Shown one piece after another: positions 47,605 to 58,247 of a stretch of 64,000 bases of DNA. This DNA is from Apoderus coryli (taxonomy: Eukaryota; Arthropoda; Insecta; Coleoptera; Attelabidae): NCBI GenBank assembly GCA_911728435.2, contig OU452206.1, forward strand, positions 8,028,297-8,092,296, given 5' to 3'. The notes beneath the pieces were generated by a model. It was not told the origin of the DNA, ran no database searches, and saw only the letters and a list, made by a program, of their open reading frames with translations. How positions within the stretch are numbered: the stretch's first letter is position 1; each line of letters opens with the position of its first letter. The position numbers and the translations under genes are program-made.

Positions 47605-48413
47605 TAAAGGGCGGAATATATGCACGTCAATTCAGTTAAAATATGCGCATATATATGCATAGTTTTTCTTTGAAATATGCAACAATATGCATTTATTTGT
47701 CAAAATATGCAATTATATGCCTTGAATATAACATGGAAAAATGGAAATAAAGAAACGCCGACTCTTACAAAAATTATTTATTTTAAGTAAAATAAAAAAA
47801 AAATATATAAAAGGTAAAATTTTTAACCTGAAATAGTATAAAATGCATTTATAACGATATATTTTTCAAAATTTTTCGATAAAAGTGTTTGTCTTCTGTC
47901 GGTAAAAATATGTTTGTACAAAGAAAAAGTTCTTTCAACATCTACCGATGTGATCTGGCAATATTTTAATTTGGGTAGTAAGTTATAAGGCCAAGGTATT
48001 ACTTCGTTGGATGGTTTAGTATCAAAAATATTTTTGACTTCCATTAAATACTTAAAGGCTTCATTATTTCCCACAATAACTTCGAGTTTACTTCTTACTT
48101 GATTTCCTACATCACCGGGAACTTTTTTGAATTTGTCGGAAAAAGTTTCAACAATTTTAATTGATTCTCTTAAACTTATATATTATATATTATATAATAA
48201 AATGGGTCCATAAACCATATAATAATAAAACCTACCCACCTGTTAAATTATTGCAATTACCTGCAAGGGTCGGACTTAATCTTTTGATAAAATGAAAAAC
48301 ATAAAAATATGCACACAAATTTTATTTTTGCCGAAATATGCAATTTTTTATGAAATTTGTAAAAATATGCAAAATATGCAAATATATGCACTTTGCATAT
48401 ATTCCGCCCTTTA
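47605..48413 (-). mobile_element. hAT element (809 bp) with perfect 8-bp target duplication
   Basis: TAAAGGGCGGAATATATGC at the left is matched by GCATATATTCCGCCCTTTA at the right. GTCATTAC occurs immediately outside both ends (47597-47604 and 48414-48421), the 8-bp duplication expected of hAT transposases. Subterminal regions are crowded with ATATGCA-type words, likely transposase sites. The interior keeps only a C-terminal transposase piece, so it is a deletion derivative. Confidence 0.9.
47823..48074 (-). pseudogene. hAT transposase C-terminal dimerisation domain
   Basis: The 83-codon frame ends PKLKYCQITSVDVERTFSLY and KHIFTDRRQTLLSKNFEKYI. The S-x-x-VER-x-FS and R-x-x-L pattern is the hATC dimerisation motif. 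The zinc finger, DDE core and most of the protein are absent (full hAT transposases are about 600-700 aa). It is internal to the hAT element above. Confidence 0.8.
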
Positions 48414-48429
48414 GTCATTACCCTGCAAG

Positions 48430-48901
48430 GGGTACTGACTACCAAATAATGACCGATAGATTTCAGATACCGAGTCTGGAACTTAGACGCCAAATGAACT
48501 CTTTGAGCTTTCTCTTCAATTTAGTGTACTGCAATATTTATTGTGCCCACTTGCTTTCGCGATTAAATTTAAGCGTATACCAAGACAACATGCTAGGTCC
48601 AGTTGCTCATTTTATTGCAACTATGCTAGGACAAACGTTATGTTGAGGTCTCCTATTTCTGTCTTTACTAGGAACTACAATGTTATGTGTAAATATTGTG
48701 ATATATTTTCGTGTTGTATTGGAGAAATTATGAATTCTGCAATGTCTTATGTTGATTAGTATTAGCAAACTATATCTGGTCTATTATAATTTATATTTTC
48801 CAATTGATTGTTCGGTTATTAGAATATACTTATTATTTTTATATATTTTGTCCTGTAATTGCCTCTGCTGTTGGACAATAAAGGCTATTATTATTATTAT
48901 T
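48430..48901 (+). pseudogene. LINE 3' fragment (jockey/CR1-like ORF2 tail)
   Basis: Plus-strand frames read IPSLELRRQMNSLSFLFNLV, then (shifted) ARSSCSFYCNYARTNV and a terminal stop near 48759, as in the last part of jockey/CR1 ORF2 proteins. The 3' UTR ends GGACAATAAAGGCTATT and an (ATT)n tail. It is 5' truncated at or near the hAT insertion point. Confidence 0.65.
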
Positions 48902-49249
48902 AACTAAATGAGAAATTAAGCAATTTTTGATTTATAATAATAATACTTTAAAAGATGCAGGAATATAACATAAAAGTACAAATAAAAAGATGGATGTTAA
49001 GTTCCAATCAATTGCGATAAAGAAAATGTTCTTTTAAACGTATTTTGAATGAAAATAATTATCCGTTTTTTATCTCCAAAGGTTTAAATTTTCTATTTTC
49101 CTAGAAGAAGACATGAATGAGTACCTCTATTCACAAATTTTATCAAATGTAATGAACTCAGTCGCTAGAAAACCAGACCGATGTAGACGGAAACCTTATG
49201 CTGGAAGAAGACAATTTGTTTCAGTTTAATTTTCTTGGGGTGTTAGACT

Positions 49250-51190
49250 TTAGACTTTATTCACCATTCTTACATACTTTGTACATTTATGGTTCGCATA
49301 GCAACTAAATTATATAAATTAACTAAAATGTGTTACAAACTAATAATTAATTATCTACCATAATAATAAATTCAGCATCATAATGGCTGACCTATATAAA
49401 TACCTTAACTGAAACAACAATAATTCAACAAAAATAACAATAATTACACTAAAAATAACAATATTCAAATTAAAAATAACAATTTTTCCCACCTAATCGT
49501 AATTAAATATGTAATATTCATTAATATTATAGAAACACTGACTTATGAGAAATTCTTTGGAAAATTTACAAAATTTTTTTAGTGTCATATCTTCTATATT
49601 TACAAATGGATGCAATTGCTTAATCCTATTGTATAAGTTTACATCTAATTTATTGTCCTGCGTTATACGAATCCTCGAGAACGGAGCAACCAACTCACTC
49701 GCATGTCTAGTTCCATATGCATGAAACGCGGAGTGAGCTTGAATATCATGCCTTTTTTTATGTACATTAAGAAGGTTCTCGAGTATGTACACGCAAGGTA
49801 GAGGCAAAATTCTGTATTTAAGAAACAAGGCTCTGCAGTGATCTCGGTGACCCGCGCCATCAATAATCCTCACTGCAGCCTTTTGCAATACAAATGCTCT
49901 GTGGGATGACACCGAATTTCCCCACAAAACCACGCCATAATTTAGGTGACTGTGTATCAGAGCAAAGTAAATCGTTTTCATGATGTCATTAGAGCATACC
50001 AATGAACGCATCTGCCTCATGACAAAAAGTTGACTTGACAGACGCGCACAAAGTGCCGACACATGATTAGACCAGTTCAGTGTGGAGTCCAGCGTCAACC
50101 CAAGCAGCTTAACCGGATTTGATCTAATTGCAAATTTATCAGAATCGAACACTATTTGTTGTGTTTTGGCCTCATTTAAACACAACTTATTAGCACTGAA
50201 CCAAGTTTTCGCCGCATTAAAACACTCATCTCTATCTCGCGCACTACGCGTCAACAATGACGTGTCATCGGCAAACAAAACGCTGGTCCCGTTACCTAAT
50301 ATATCAATATTAAGAGCTAAATCATTTATGTACAGCAAAAAAAGGATAGGTCCCAATACCGATCCCTGCGGCACACCATTCTTAACACAAACTATACTTG
50401 AATTTACATTATTTACAGAAACTAACTGCTTTCTATTAAGCAAGTATGATGCAAACAGTTTTAGCGGCGTACCTCTAATGCCATAGAATTCCATTTTACT
50501 GATCAAAATATTATTATCAACGCAGTCAAATGCTTTGGTAAGATCACACAATGTAGCATGAGTTTTCTTACGCTTATCAAAACCCTCGACAACAAACTCA
50601 ACAAATTTTAAAATTGCCGATGTTGTCGATCTTTGTTTTTGAAAGCCGAATTGTTGAGGACAAATTATTGACTTATTCGTCAAGTATGATAGTAACTTCT
50701 GCTTCAGTAATATTTCAAATATTTTGGAAATCACAGGAACCATAGCGATAGGTCTATAGTTTTCCATATCGTCGATGTCCCCTTTTTTGTGAATAGGTGT
50801 AATTCTGGAAATCTTCAGTACATTTGGCCAATTACCTTCGTTTATGCACTTATTGAAGAGTACGGTAAGGGGTATCTCTAGCGAATCAAGGGCAGCCTTC
50901 ATCATCGGCGCATTTAGATCGTAATAATCAAGGCACGGTTTATTTTTAAGAGATAAAACCGCCTCACGAACATCAGATTCTATGACCGGTGTCATAAAGA
51001 AGGAAAACGCAGGCTTATCAAGCTTTTTAAGATAGTGCAAATGATTCTCGGGTGAAAGAGCTAAAGTGCTTATTATCTTGTCACAGATGTTGGCAAAATG
51101 ATTATTAAACTCATCTACGTTCCCAGATGGGGACGCACCATTAACCGTTAGGTTCTTATAAAAAAATTTTTCTTTACAAAACTTTTTCAA
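49250..51190 (-). mobile_element. 5'-truncated jockey/CR1-like LINE
   Basis: It carries an intact reverse transcriptase frame and a short 3' region ending GAATGGTGAATAAAGTCTAA and AGTCTAACACC near 49245. No endonuclease or ORF1 is present; truncation is at about 51190, next to a hammerhead-like core. 5' truncation is the normal outcome of incomplete reverse transcription. Confidence 0.8.
49493..51190 (-). pseudogene. LINE reverse transcriptase, uninterrupted but 5'-truncated
   Basis: 565 codons stay open. In order: ENYRPIAMVPVISKIFE, LCDLTKAFDCVDN (first catalytic Asp), GVPQGSVLGPILFLLYIND, FADD (catalytic pair), and LHPF...FCKFSKEFLIS at the C-terminus. This is the RT plus tail of a jockey/CR1-type ORF2, whose usual length is 850-950 aa; the endonuclease third is absent. 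The open frame with no stops suggests a young insertion, but without the endonuclease or ORF1 it cannot move by itself. Confidence 0.85.
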
Positions 51191-51250
51191 ATAAAGACAA
51201 CATCATCCATCTTTATTTTTGTCAAATAAATAAAACGAAAATGACATAAA

Positions 51251-51284
51251 CGTTTCGTCACTATTTAGTAACTTCTTCAGGTTG
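51251..51284 (-). ncRNA. Hammerhead-ribozyme-like core 4
   Basis: Minus strand: CTGAAGA, A, stem GTTACT / AGTGAC with loop AAAT, then GAAA and CGTTTATG. The stem again pairs with different letters from the other cores. It lies at the 5' junction of the truncated LINE. Confidence 0.45.
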
Positions 51285-51398
51285 AACACATTTCTCTTAC
51301 ACAAATTCCAATACGTCAATCCCAAAATAACAAACAATTTTCTTTATAGTTACAAACACAACATTTAAAACATTCAAATATAATAAAACTCATTATTT

Positions 51399-51640
51399 TT
51401 ATTTAAGGATGGATCTATATAAATTGCCTGGTATGTTGTGTTGAAAGTTTGCATATCCAACAAGATCGAGGTCCTCTTCGAGTTTGGCAATGACTGGATG
51501 AAACGTTTCCTCGGCCAAAAACTCCAGATTTAACTCCACTGGACCTCTTTCTTTGGGGGCATTTAAAAACTGAAGTATAAAACTCAGCCAGTTGGCTTTT
51601 ATTTGTACGGGTTGTCCTGCAGCATGCACAAGAGTATTAT
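51399..51640 (+). pseudogene. DD41D-type transposase relic
   Basis: The plus strand reads IQQDRGPLRVW, LDETFPRPK and PDLTPLDLFLWGHLKTEV in one drifting frame. These match the second and third catalytic regions of the 17.2-18.3 kb transposase family. The remainder is lost. Confidence 0.6.
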
Positions 51641-52219
51641 TAAACCATTTGTATGAGATTAAATAGTTTTTACTAAAAAAAATGCTTAATTTTTAATTCA
51701 AAATGAATGATTAATAATTTTTTATTATAACAAAAACTTTGTTTTTCCGCTATATTATAGAGTAAGATACTGCATTTTTGCCAATTTTCAATTTGGCTCT
51801 AAAATTAATCTCTAATTGGAAATGTGAGGTGAGTGTAACAAAAAAATCAAATAGCCAGGCCTAACTGTCTATTTATGCCCTCTGAAAAAATTATATCAGA
51901 TTATTGAAAAATCATATACAGGGTGAAGTGTTGAATATGAAGCAGTCCCACCAATTTTCTCGAAGACGGACCTGGATTTTCTCAATTCTGAATATGTCAG
52001 TTAGTTGCCAGGCACCAATACACACTTTTATAAAAAAAAATGAGATAAATCGACTTAATCATTGAAAAGATATGTCGAAACATTGTTTTGGGGAAGATCC
52101 ATAATTCGCCTTGTATATTAATAATGAAAACAAGGAGACAGTTTTTAATGGTCATTTGACAATCCTCTAATGTGCCTCTCCTTATGGTAGAAGTATGTAC
52201 AGTTCCTCGTGACTCACCC

Positions 52220-53095
52220 TGTATACTAAATGCATTTAACAGCGCATTCGGGAGTATCGGGCTTGAACTAAATATAGAGAAAACACAGATTCTCTACCAG
52301 CCTGCACCAAATACTGTGGCGGTCCCACCACATATTCGAATTAACGGAGACAGACTTCAGAACATCGAGAGTTTCTCTTACCTCGGCAGCATTCTCGCGG
52401 CGAACGCAAATATCGATGATGAAATTCGGCATCGTATAAGATGGACAAGCGCATCTTTTGGCCGACTGAGTTCCTACCCTTCCGTATAGCCGTGAGTCCT
52501 GGACCACTTATCTGAGGCATTTAAACGCCCTAGGAAGTACCATTAACGATGCCTTAGAAGAATTCTCGAAATAAAATGGAATGACATCGACGAACAAACA
52601 TCAGCATTTTGGAGGAAGCTGAGTCAAATAGTATCGAGGCGATGATTGTGAGGCACCAGCTGCGATGGAATGGACCCGTAATCCGCATGCTAATGGAACG
52701 CCTTCCCAAGAGAATCCATTATTCACAGCTTAAGGTCGGCACACGAAATCAGAGGGGGCTGCAAAAGAGGTACAAGGATGTTCTTAAGACCAACATGAAG
52801 AAGTGTGAGAATAGATCGCGAACAACCGACCGAGATGGAGGCGTACCATTTACGAGGGTCATCAAGTTTTTGAAGAGCAGCGTCGACGACATGAGGATGC
52901 AAAGAGACAGCATCGAAAGGAGAGAGAACGCATCGACGGGGCAGCGCACCTACAACAGCTGGTAAATGATGGTGATTGTTTGTGTCAATTTTGTGACAAG
53001 GTTTGCGGTTCGAGGATCGGTCTTTAGAGTTCACAAGATAAATCCCTGAGTTGGAATAATTCATACTCGTGAGCGAGTGAATGGTGATGATGATC
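52220..53095 (+). pseudogene. RTE-type LINE 3' fragment
   Basis: Plus-strand frames give GLELNIEKTQILYQPAPN and RLQNIESFSYLGSILAANAN, the end of an RTE-type reverse transcriptase. IVRHQLRWNGPVIRM and QKRYKDVLKTNMKKC follow, typical of its C-terminal tail. Frame changes occur near 52490 and 52600. The 3' end has GGTGATGATGATC, the short trinucleotide tail usual for RTE elements. The 5' edge coincides with a CACCCTGTATA sequence at 52214-52225. Confidence 0.75.
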
Positions 53096-53619
53096 TATAA
53101 CTTCCATCCTGTGGAGACGTGATGATTCTGTTTCTAAACATAGACGGATCCAACCATTTATAGTTGGTTCTATGTCCTTTTCAGCCTTTTCTTTCTCTCC
53201 TTTATATGTCAATAAAAAAAGCCAACGCTGTATATTTATTAAGGGACTGGGGAATTTTCAAAATTTAGTTTATTAAAATATTTGAAGTTTCAGTTCCACT
53301 AATATGCTGAAATGATAATTAAATATGTGCTTAAAATTTACAAACACTTTGTAATTATTATTACACTAATCATTTTGAACACATTAGGTATGCCTAAAAA
53401 AGTAAACATAATCTTTTGTATTTACCATTTTATGTTCTGTACGTATATACCTTTTATATCGATCGCTGTTTTTTGTCAATTTTTTGTGCGTTTTGAAAAA
53501 CATAGAATGCTGCGATATAGGTATGTATTATAATATGTTTATTATTTAGTTTGAGTTAAAATCACAGATTTAGAAACTCGATCCTAGATCTGTGGTTAAA
53601 ATATTGTTCTTAACGTATT

Positions 53620-53811
53620 AGGGTGGTGTGTCGGTACATTACGTCGCGTGTCGGTATTTGCCGGGGCATTATTAACAGGTACCGAAAGCAATTTGGACGG
53701 TTTTTGAATTGATTTCAAACGTTTCGCAGTTTTTAATAAAAATATACAATAATTAACCGTTATTTTCGGTGGTGAATATTGTTAATTAATTTGTTATGAT
53801 AATATTGTGGG
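53620..53811 (+). promoter_or_regulatory. Possible CpG-containing promoter / first noncoding exon
   Basis: GTCGGTACATTACGTCGCG and nearby CG-rich words stand out from AT-rich surroundings and end at a good donor (TTGTGGG|GTAAGTCG, 53812). No ORF is present. It could be the 5' exon of the noncoding exon series at 58.6-63.2 kb. Purely inferred. Confidence 0.25.
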
Positions 53812-54450
53812 GTAAGTCGTAGTAAATAATTATAGTTACACACTTCTTTTGACAATTAACTGTTTTGTTATCTATTAATTTGTTGTATTGTGTCCTTACT
53901 ATAAATCCTGAGATGATGATATGACCTGATATGGACACTTACCAATTTTTGTTGTTTTATATGTGATTGTTTTATTATAATGAATTTTTTATTGCTCAAT
54001 TTACAATATATTAAATAATGTTAGAATCTTATAGAGAATCAAAAAAATTATTTATATACAGGGTTTTCCAAAAGAAAAACATATGCAATACGTGTATTTA
54101 CTACACGGACTACCCTATATAGGTACATTTCTGATACGTCGTAAACGAACAACTTAAAACCATAGGCGTTTTTTTCCAAAAAAATTTCCTCAAAATTTGA
54201 TAAAATTTATGCGTGACTTTTGGTCCTCACTCTAAATAACAAAACCGACATTTACATTTCAGATTAAAATATAAGGCCTAATTATTTTTTTCAATTTTGC
54301 AAACTAATTTTTTTGATTCCAATAGTTATAAAAGATACTACAGCAGAAACCCTAAAAATTGTATAGTTATTTTTTTTTTCTATCATCCATAATAACGGCT
54401 CTAGTTGGGTCTCAAGATATAATGAATGACCCTGTATACTATACATAAAT

Positions 54451-54622
54451 TATACAGGGTGGCTCATTAGTGTGTGCGCGGAAGATATCTCAAAATCTAT
54501 AAGCGATAGATACAAAAATCTTTTACAAAACTTTTAGGCAAAAGTGTTTTCAATTATACAGAGTAGTTCACAAACGCACAGCATGCCAAAGTTGCATTTT
54601 CTTAATGCGTCACCCTGTATAA
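54451..54622. mobile_element. Short CACCCTGTATA-ended MITE, copy A
   Basis: TATACAGGGTGGCTCATTAG ... GCGTCACCCTGTATAAG. An inverted relative at 57388-57584 shares TAAGCGATAGATA-type and GTTTGTGAACTA-type segments. No coding sequence. Confidence 0.55.
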
Positions 54623-54825
54623 GTTTCTAGTAAACATAGAACCATATGATATTGACGAATACATAAGTAATACTAATTTATAGCATGTCCATAATAGTTA
54701 ATTTCTTTGTATATAGTTTGTAAGATGTTATTCATTTTATGTAACTTACATGATATTGAAATAAAGAACATTATTATTATGTAATATACATATATATGGA
54801 GACTATTTAGTTTCATGAAAAATTT

Positions 54826-55176
54826 GTTCGCGTTCAAAAATAGTGTAAAAAGGGGTAAAAAGGACTTTAAAAAACGTATTTCTTAAACATCGCAGAAATA
54901 TTAACTAGTTATTTATAGCTTTGATAGAATATAACTTATAAAATGTGTCATAAATAACTTACTTTCATAGGCGTTCGTAAGTAGTGGAAAAAGGGTCAAA
55001 ACATAAAAAATATATATTTCCTAAACTTATTCGGGATATGGAATAATTTCTCATAGTTGTGATACAATATAAGCTAAAAAATATTCCATAACAGAATTGG
55101 TTCACACAGGCGTTCGAAAATAGTCTAAAAAAATGAATAAAAACGAAAAAAAAAAATGTTTCCGAAATATATTTTT
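54826..55176. repeat. Degenerate ~140-bp tandem repeats
   Basis: Units starting near 54830, 54970 and 55110 each begin GCGTTC, continue with A/G-rich AGTGTAAAAAGG- or AGTGGAAAAAGG-like sequence, and then a TTTCTTAAAC- or TTTCCTAAAC-like segment. A further related piece lies near 56112. Divergence is high. Confidence 0.4.
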
Positions 55177-56015
55177 TGCCATTGAACCCATGTTCCCAAA
55201 CGCTTCGTTATCGAGATACAAGGTGTTCAAATTAACCTTTTTGTTAATTTCTCCACAACTAGCTAACCGATTTTGACAAAATTTTACATGCATTTGGGGA
55301 CCTATAATAAATATAATCTGCATTATTTTGACTTTCATTTCATTGGCGTAGATATAGGGGACATGTGGGTAAATTTTACACATAAATTAATTAAAGACAG
55401 CTTTGACAAGCTTCAATAATTTAAATTATTACTTTTTTAAAAGGAGCAACTTATAAGCTACAAAAAAGTTAATTACGTCGATGTTGTGATTTCTACAATT
55501 TTTATGGAAACCGATGAATTGCAAGTTAACGGTAGATTTAAATCAAAATAACGTTTACCAGAAAACCAAATGAAAAATCAAAGTTGCCATGGAAAACGAT
55601 ATAATACTAACAAATTACTTAACAACAAATTTTAATGCCTATCAGTACAATTGAAAATTTAACAATAAAAAAACTAAACTCGAAATTAAAATAAGAAAAT
55701 TCATAACAACTGTTCAAATTGCCCTCCATTGACAGTAATACACATTCTACATGTTTCAACTAATGAATTTTTTGTAGTTCTAATAAGGATATCATGATCG
55801 TTCTTATTTCCCTAGCAGCTTCATGAACTCTCTCCAGTAGTTGGTTTTCATTTACAATTGGTACACTGTAAACCAATTGTTCCATGTACGCCCATAAAAA
55901 GAAGACGAGCGGATCAAGATCCTGAAAAAACATAATTTGACCACTAAATTTGGACACCCTGTATCTGGATAACGAAGCATTTGCGGACATGGGTTCATTG
56001 GCAAAAAATGCTTAA
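55177..56015 (-). mobile_element. Decayed mariner-like element with inverted ends
   Basis: TTTTTTGCCATTGAACCCAT at the left is mirrored by ATGGGTTCATTGGCAAAAAA at the right, followed inward by GATACAAGGTG / CACCCTGTATC. A transposase relic lies inside on the minus strand. Confidence 0.55.
55701..55990 (-). pseudogene. Mariner-like transposase C-terminal relic
   Basis: DLDPLVFFLWAYMEQLVYSV resembles [15 protein letters not shown] with the catalytic Asp replaced by Val. It continues ENQLLERVHEAAREIR and, after a frame change, TCRMCITVNGGQFEQLL-stop at 55701. Inactive relic of the DD41D-like or a related family. Confidence 0.6.
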
Positions 56016-56316
56016 ATTGTTTTTAGGAATCTCCAGTTTTTCTTTGTTGCAACCATAATGAATCACCCTGTATATAGCATTGATATAAGATAACCTACCA
56101 CATGCAGCATAACAATTTAGTTTCGCAAATAGTAGAAAAGGGGGCAAAATAAATTTTATAATAAAACTAACAAAAATCAATTATTTTGCGCACAAGAACG
56201 AATTTTTAGCTCGTTGGAGCATTTTGGAAGTAATGGATGCAAAAACATTTCGTATTCTAATTTTCATGTCTTCTACGGTGCTGGTGACTCACGGTAAACT
56301 ATTCCTTTTTTGTAAA

Positions 56317-56945
56317 TAGGAAATAAAACGTCAAACTCCACGAAATCAATTTAATACACCACACTTAATTTGTTAGGTGGATTAAACTACCATACATGTG
56401 TTCGAAGTTCGCTAGCTTCATCATCAGTGGCAATATCTGTAGAGAATCTGTATTTTGAAAGTATTACATCATTTGGTTAAAACTAGGAGTACTTTAAGAG
56501 TAATGTGTTGAAGTCACTTCGAGGAAAAATATTATTAATGGTTAATGAGAATAAAATATAATTATTATATTACATTTTTTGGTTTTCTTTTTATTTATCA
56601 TCTCGACTAACAAACTTTTTAAAAAAAAAATTATGATTTTTTGTATTACGCAGCAACTAATACTTCTCTTGTTTAAACAAGTATAATATAATAATTATAT
56701 TTTATTCTCATTAACAATTAATAATATTTTTCCTCGAAGTGACTTCAACACATTACTCTTAAAGTACTCCTAGTTTTAACCAAATGATGTAATACTTTCA
56801 AAATATAGATTCTCTACAGATATTGCCACTGATGATGAAGCTAGCGAGCTTCGAAACATGTATGGTAGTTTAATCGACCTAACACATTAGGTGTGGTGTA
56901 TTAAATTGATTTCGTGGAGTTTGACGTTTTATTTCCTATTTACAA
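56317..56945. repeat. Large hairpin: ~265-bp inverted repeats with hammerhead-like cores
   Basis: Left arm 56317-56582 and right arm 56680-56945 are near-perfect complements, for example AGTGACTTCAACACATTACT on the right. The spacer is about 100 bp. Both arms carry CTGATGATGAAGCTAGCGA in opposite orientations. The arms end in TTTATTTCCTATTTAC. No coding sequence; it resembles an inverted pair of terminal repeats of a ribozyme-bearing retroelement. Confidence 0.75.
56825..56866 (+). ncRNA. Hammerhead-ribozyme-like core 5 (best conserved)
   Basis: Plus strand: CTGATGA at 56829-56835, T, stem GAAGCT / AGCTTC with loop AGCG, then GAAA at 56853-56856 and CATGTATGG. This is the exact CUGAUGA and GAAA core. 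The left-arm copy (56400-56437, minus) has GAAC and a stem mismatch, so it looks inactivated. Confidence 0.5.
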
Positions 56946-57387
56946 TACATTCACTCCACTTAAGAATGGAATACTTCTTTAAAAACATATATCTTTTTTT
57001 TTTCGATAGGGGTTGGGTTGGAGGAACTTTTATTTGCAAATTATCAAAATAAAGCTGTAATTTAACTTCGTTGTTTTAAATAGAAAATAAAACTAATTAA
57101 AATGACCAAAATTTTTCGTAAATTTTTGCTTTTTTCTTTACCTAATAATTTTTTATTAAAAATCGGTTAGCCTTAAGTTTATGAAATATAATAAAAATCA
57201 AAAGTATAGCAAAGGGACTTTAATGCTTTACACACATTTTCCCATAAAAATACAATTTAGAAAACCACCACCCTGCAAAATTACAAATCAGACGTCAATA
57301 AAATCCAGGAAACCGGTGAAAAGAAGGGAATTCAAACGGATCTGAGACCAAAAATCTTGTATTTTAGAGCGGCATTTATTTATGTTA

Positions 57388-57584
57388 AAATATACAGGGT
57401 GTCGCATTAAGAAAATGCAAGTGTGGTCTGCTGCGCGTTTGTGAACTACCCTGTATAATTGGAAACATTTTTGGGTTGTACATCTCTTCAGTGCCTAAAA
57501 GTTTTGTAAATAATTTTTTTTGTCTATCGCTTATAGATCTTGAAATATCTTCCGGCCACACACTAATGGACCAACCTGTATAAC
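57388..57584. mobile_element. Short CACCCTGTATA-ended MITE, copy B (inverted)
   Basis: ATATACAGGGTGTCGCATTA ... CCAACCTGTATAAC. Related to 54451-54622 in reverse complement; an internal ACCCTGTATAATTGG near 57449 matches the ATTATACAGAG position of copy A. Confidence 0.5.
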
Positions 57585-57876
57585 TAGCATTTTACACAGG
57601 ATCCAAAAAAAATTCTATTTGAAATAAACAAGTTGACATAAAATTCCCGTATAATCGGAAGTGCGATTATCTTGACTATTTCCTTCTTGTTAATATCCAC
57701 CAATCACAAACGCGCAATTTTGAATTACAAATCGTTTTTTTTTAAGTTAGTACCGCCTAAACGAGTACTGACTTTATGGCCTCGTGCCACTTTTTGAGTA
57801 ACATACAGCGAGCTCAGTTTTTATTTTTCTCAATTATTGTTAAAATAAATCCTTAACTAAAGTGGAGCAGTATAAG

Positions 57877-57894
57877 TGGCGCCCGTCCGGGGTT
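57877..57894 (+). other. LTR-retrotransposon primer-binding-site-like sequence
   Basis: TGGCGCCCGTCCGGGGTT, continuing TCGAACC, is the reverse complement of a tRNA 3' end (acceptor plus T-arm with CCA). It lies inside a ~560-bp insertion (about 57670-58225) that is absent from the second copy of the surrounding duplication. It could mark the right edge of an LTR remnant. No gag or pol is present. Confidence 0.4.
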
Positions 57895-58247
57895 CGAACC
57901 ATACACACCGGTACGACCTGCTCCTGATTTATAAATGGTTTCTAGATGGAAAAACTTGACAGCACCTGTCAGCAGTTTTTTCGAGTTTACCCGCGGCAAA
58001 ACTTGACAGCTTGTTATCACCAAAAATTACATTACCTTTGATAACAATGTTTGCAGAATAATTTGTTACTCAAATACCATTCGGGCATGTAATTTTTCAT
58101 GTGAAAAAAAAATCGAAAAAACACAATGCAAAGTAAATTTTTTTTAACAAAATGCCTTCGTGCAGGTGGAGCAAAACCAGCACTCACTTCTGGTTAAAAT
58201 ATTACTTAGCAACGTGATATTACTTACGAAAATATTTAACGATGTGA

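Noticed and set aside
49493..51190. Autonomous active LINE
   Set aside because: Endonuclease and ORF1 are missing, so it is a 5'-truncated copy despite the open reverse transcriptase frame.
53312..53533. 73-codon hydrophobic plus-strand frame
   Set aside because: Low-complexity AT-rich translation with no start context, homologous motif or exon borders.
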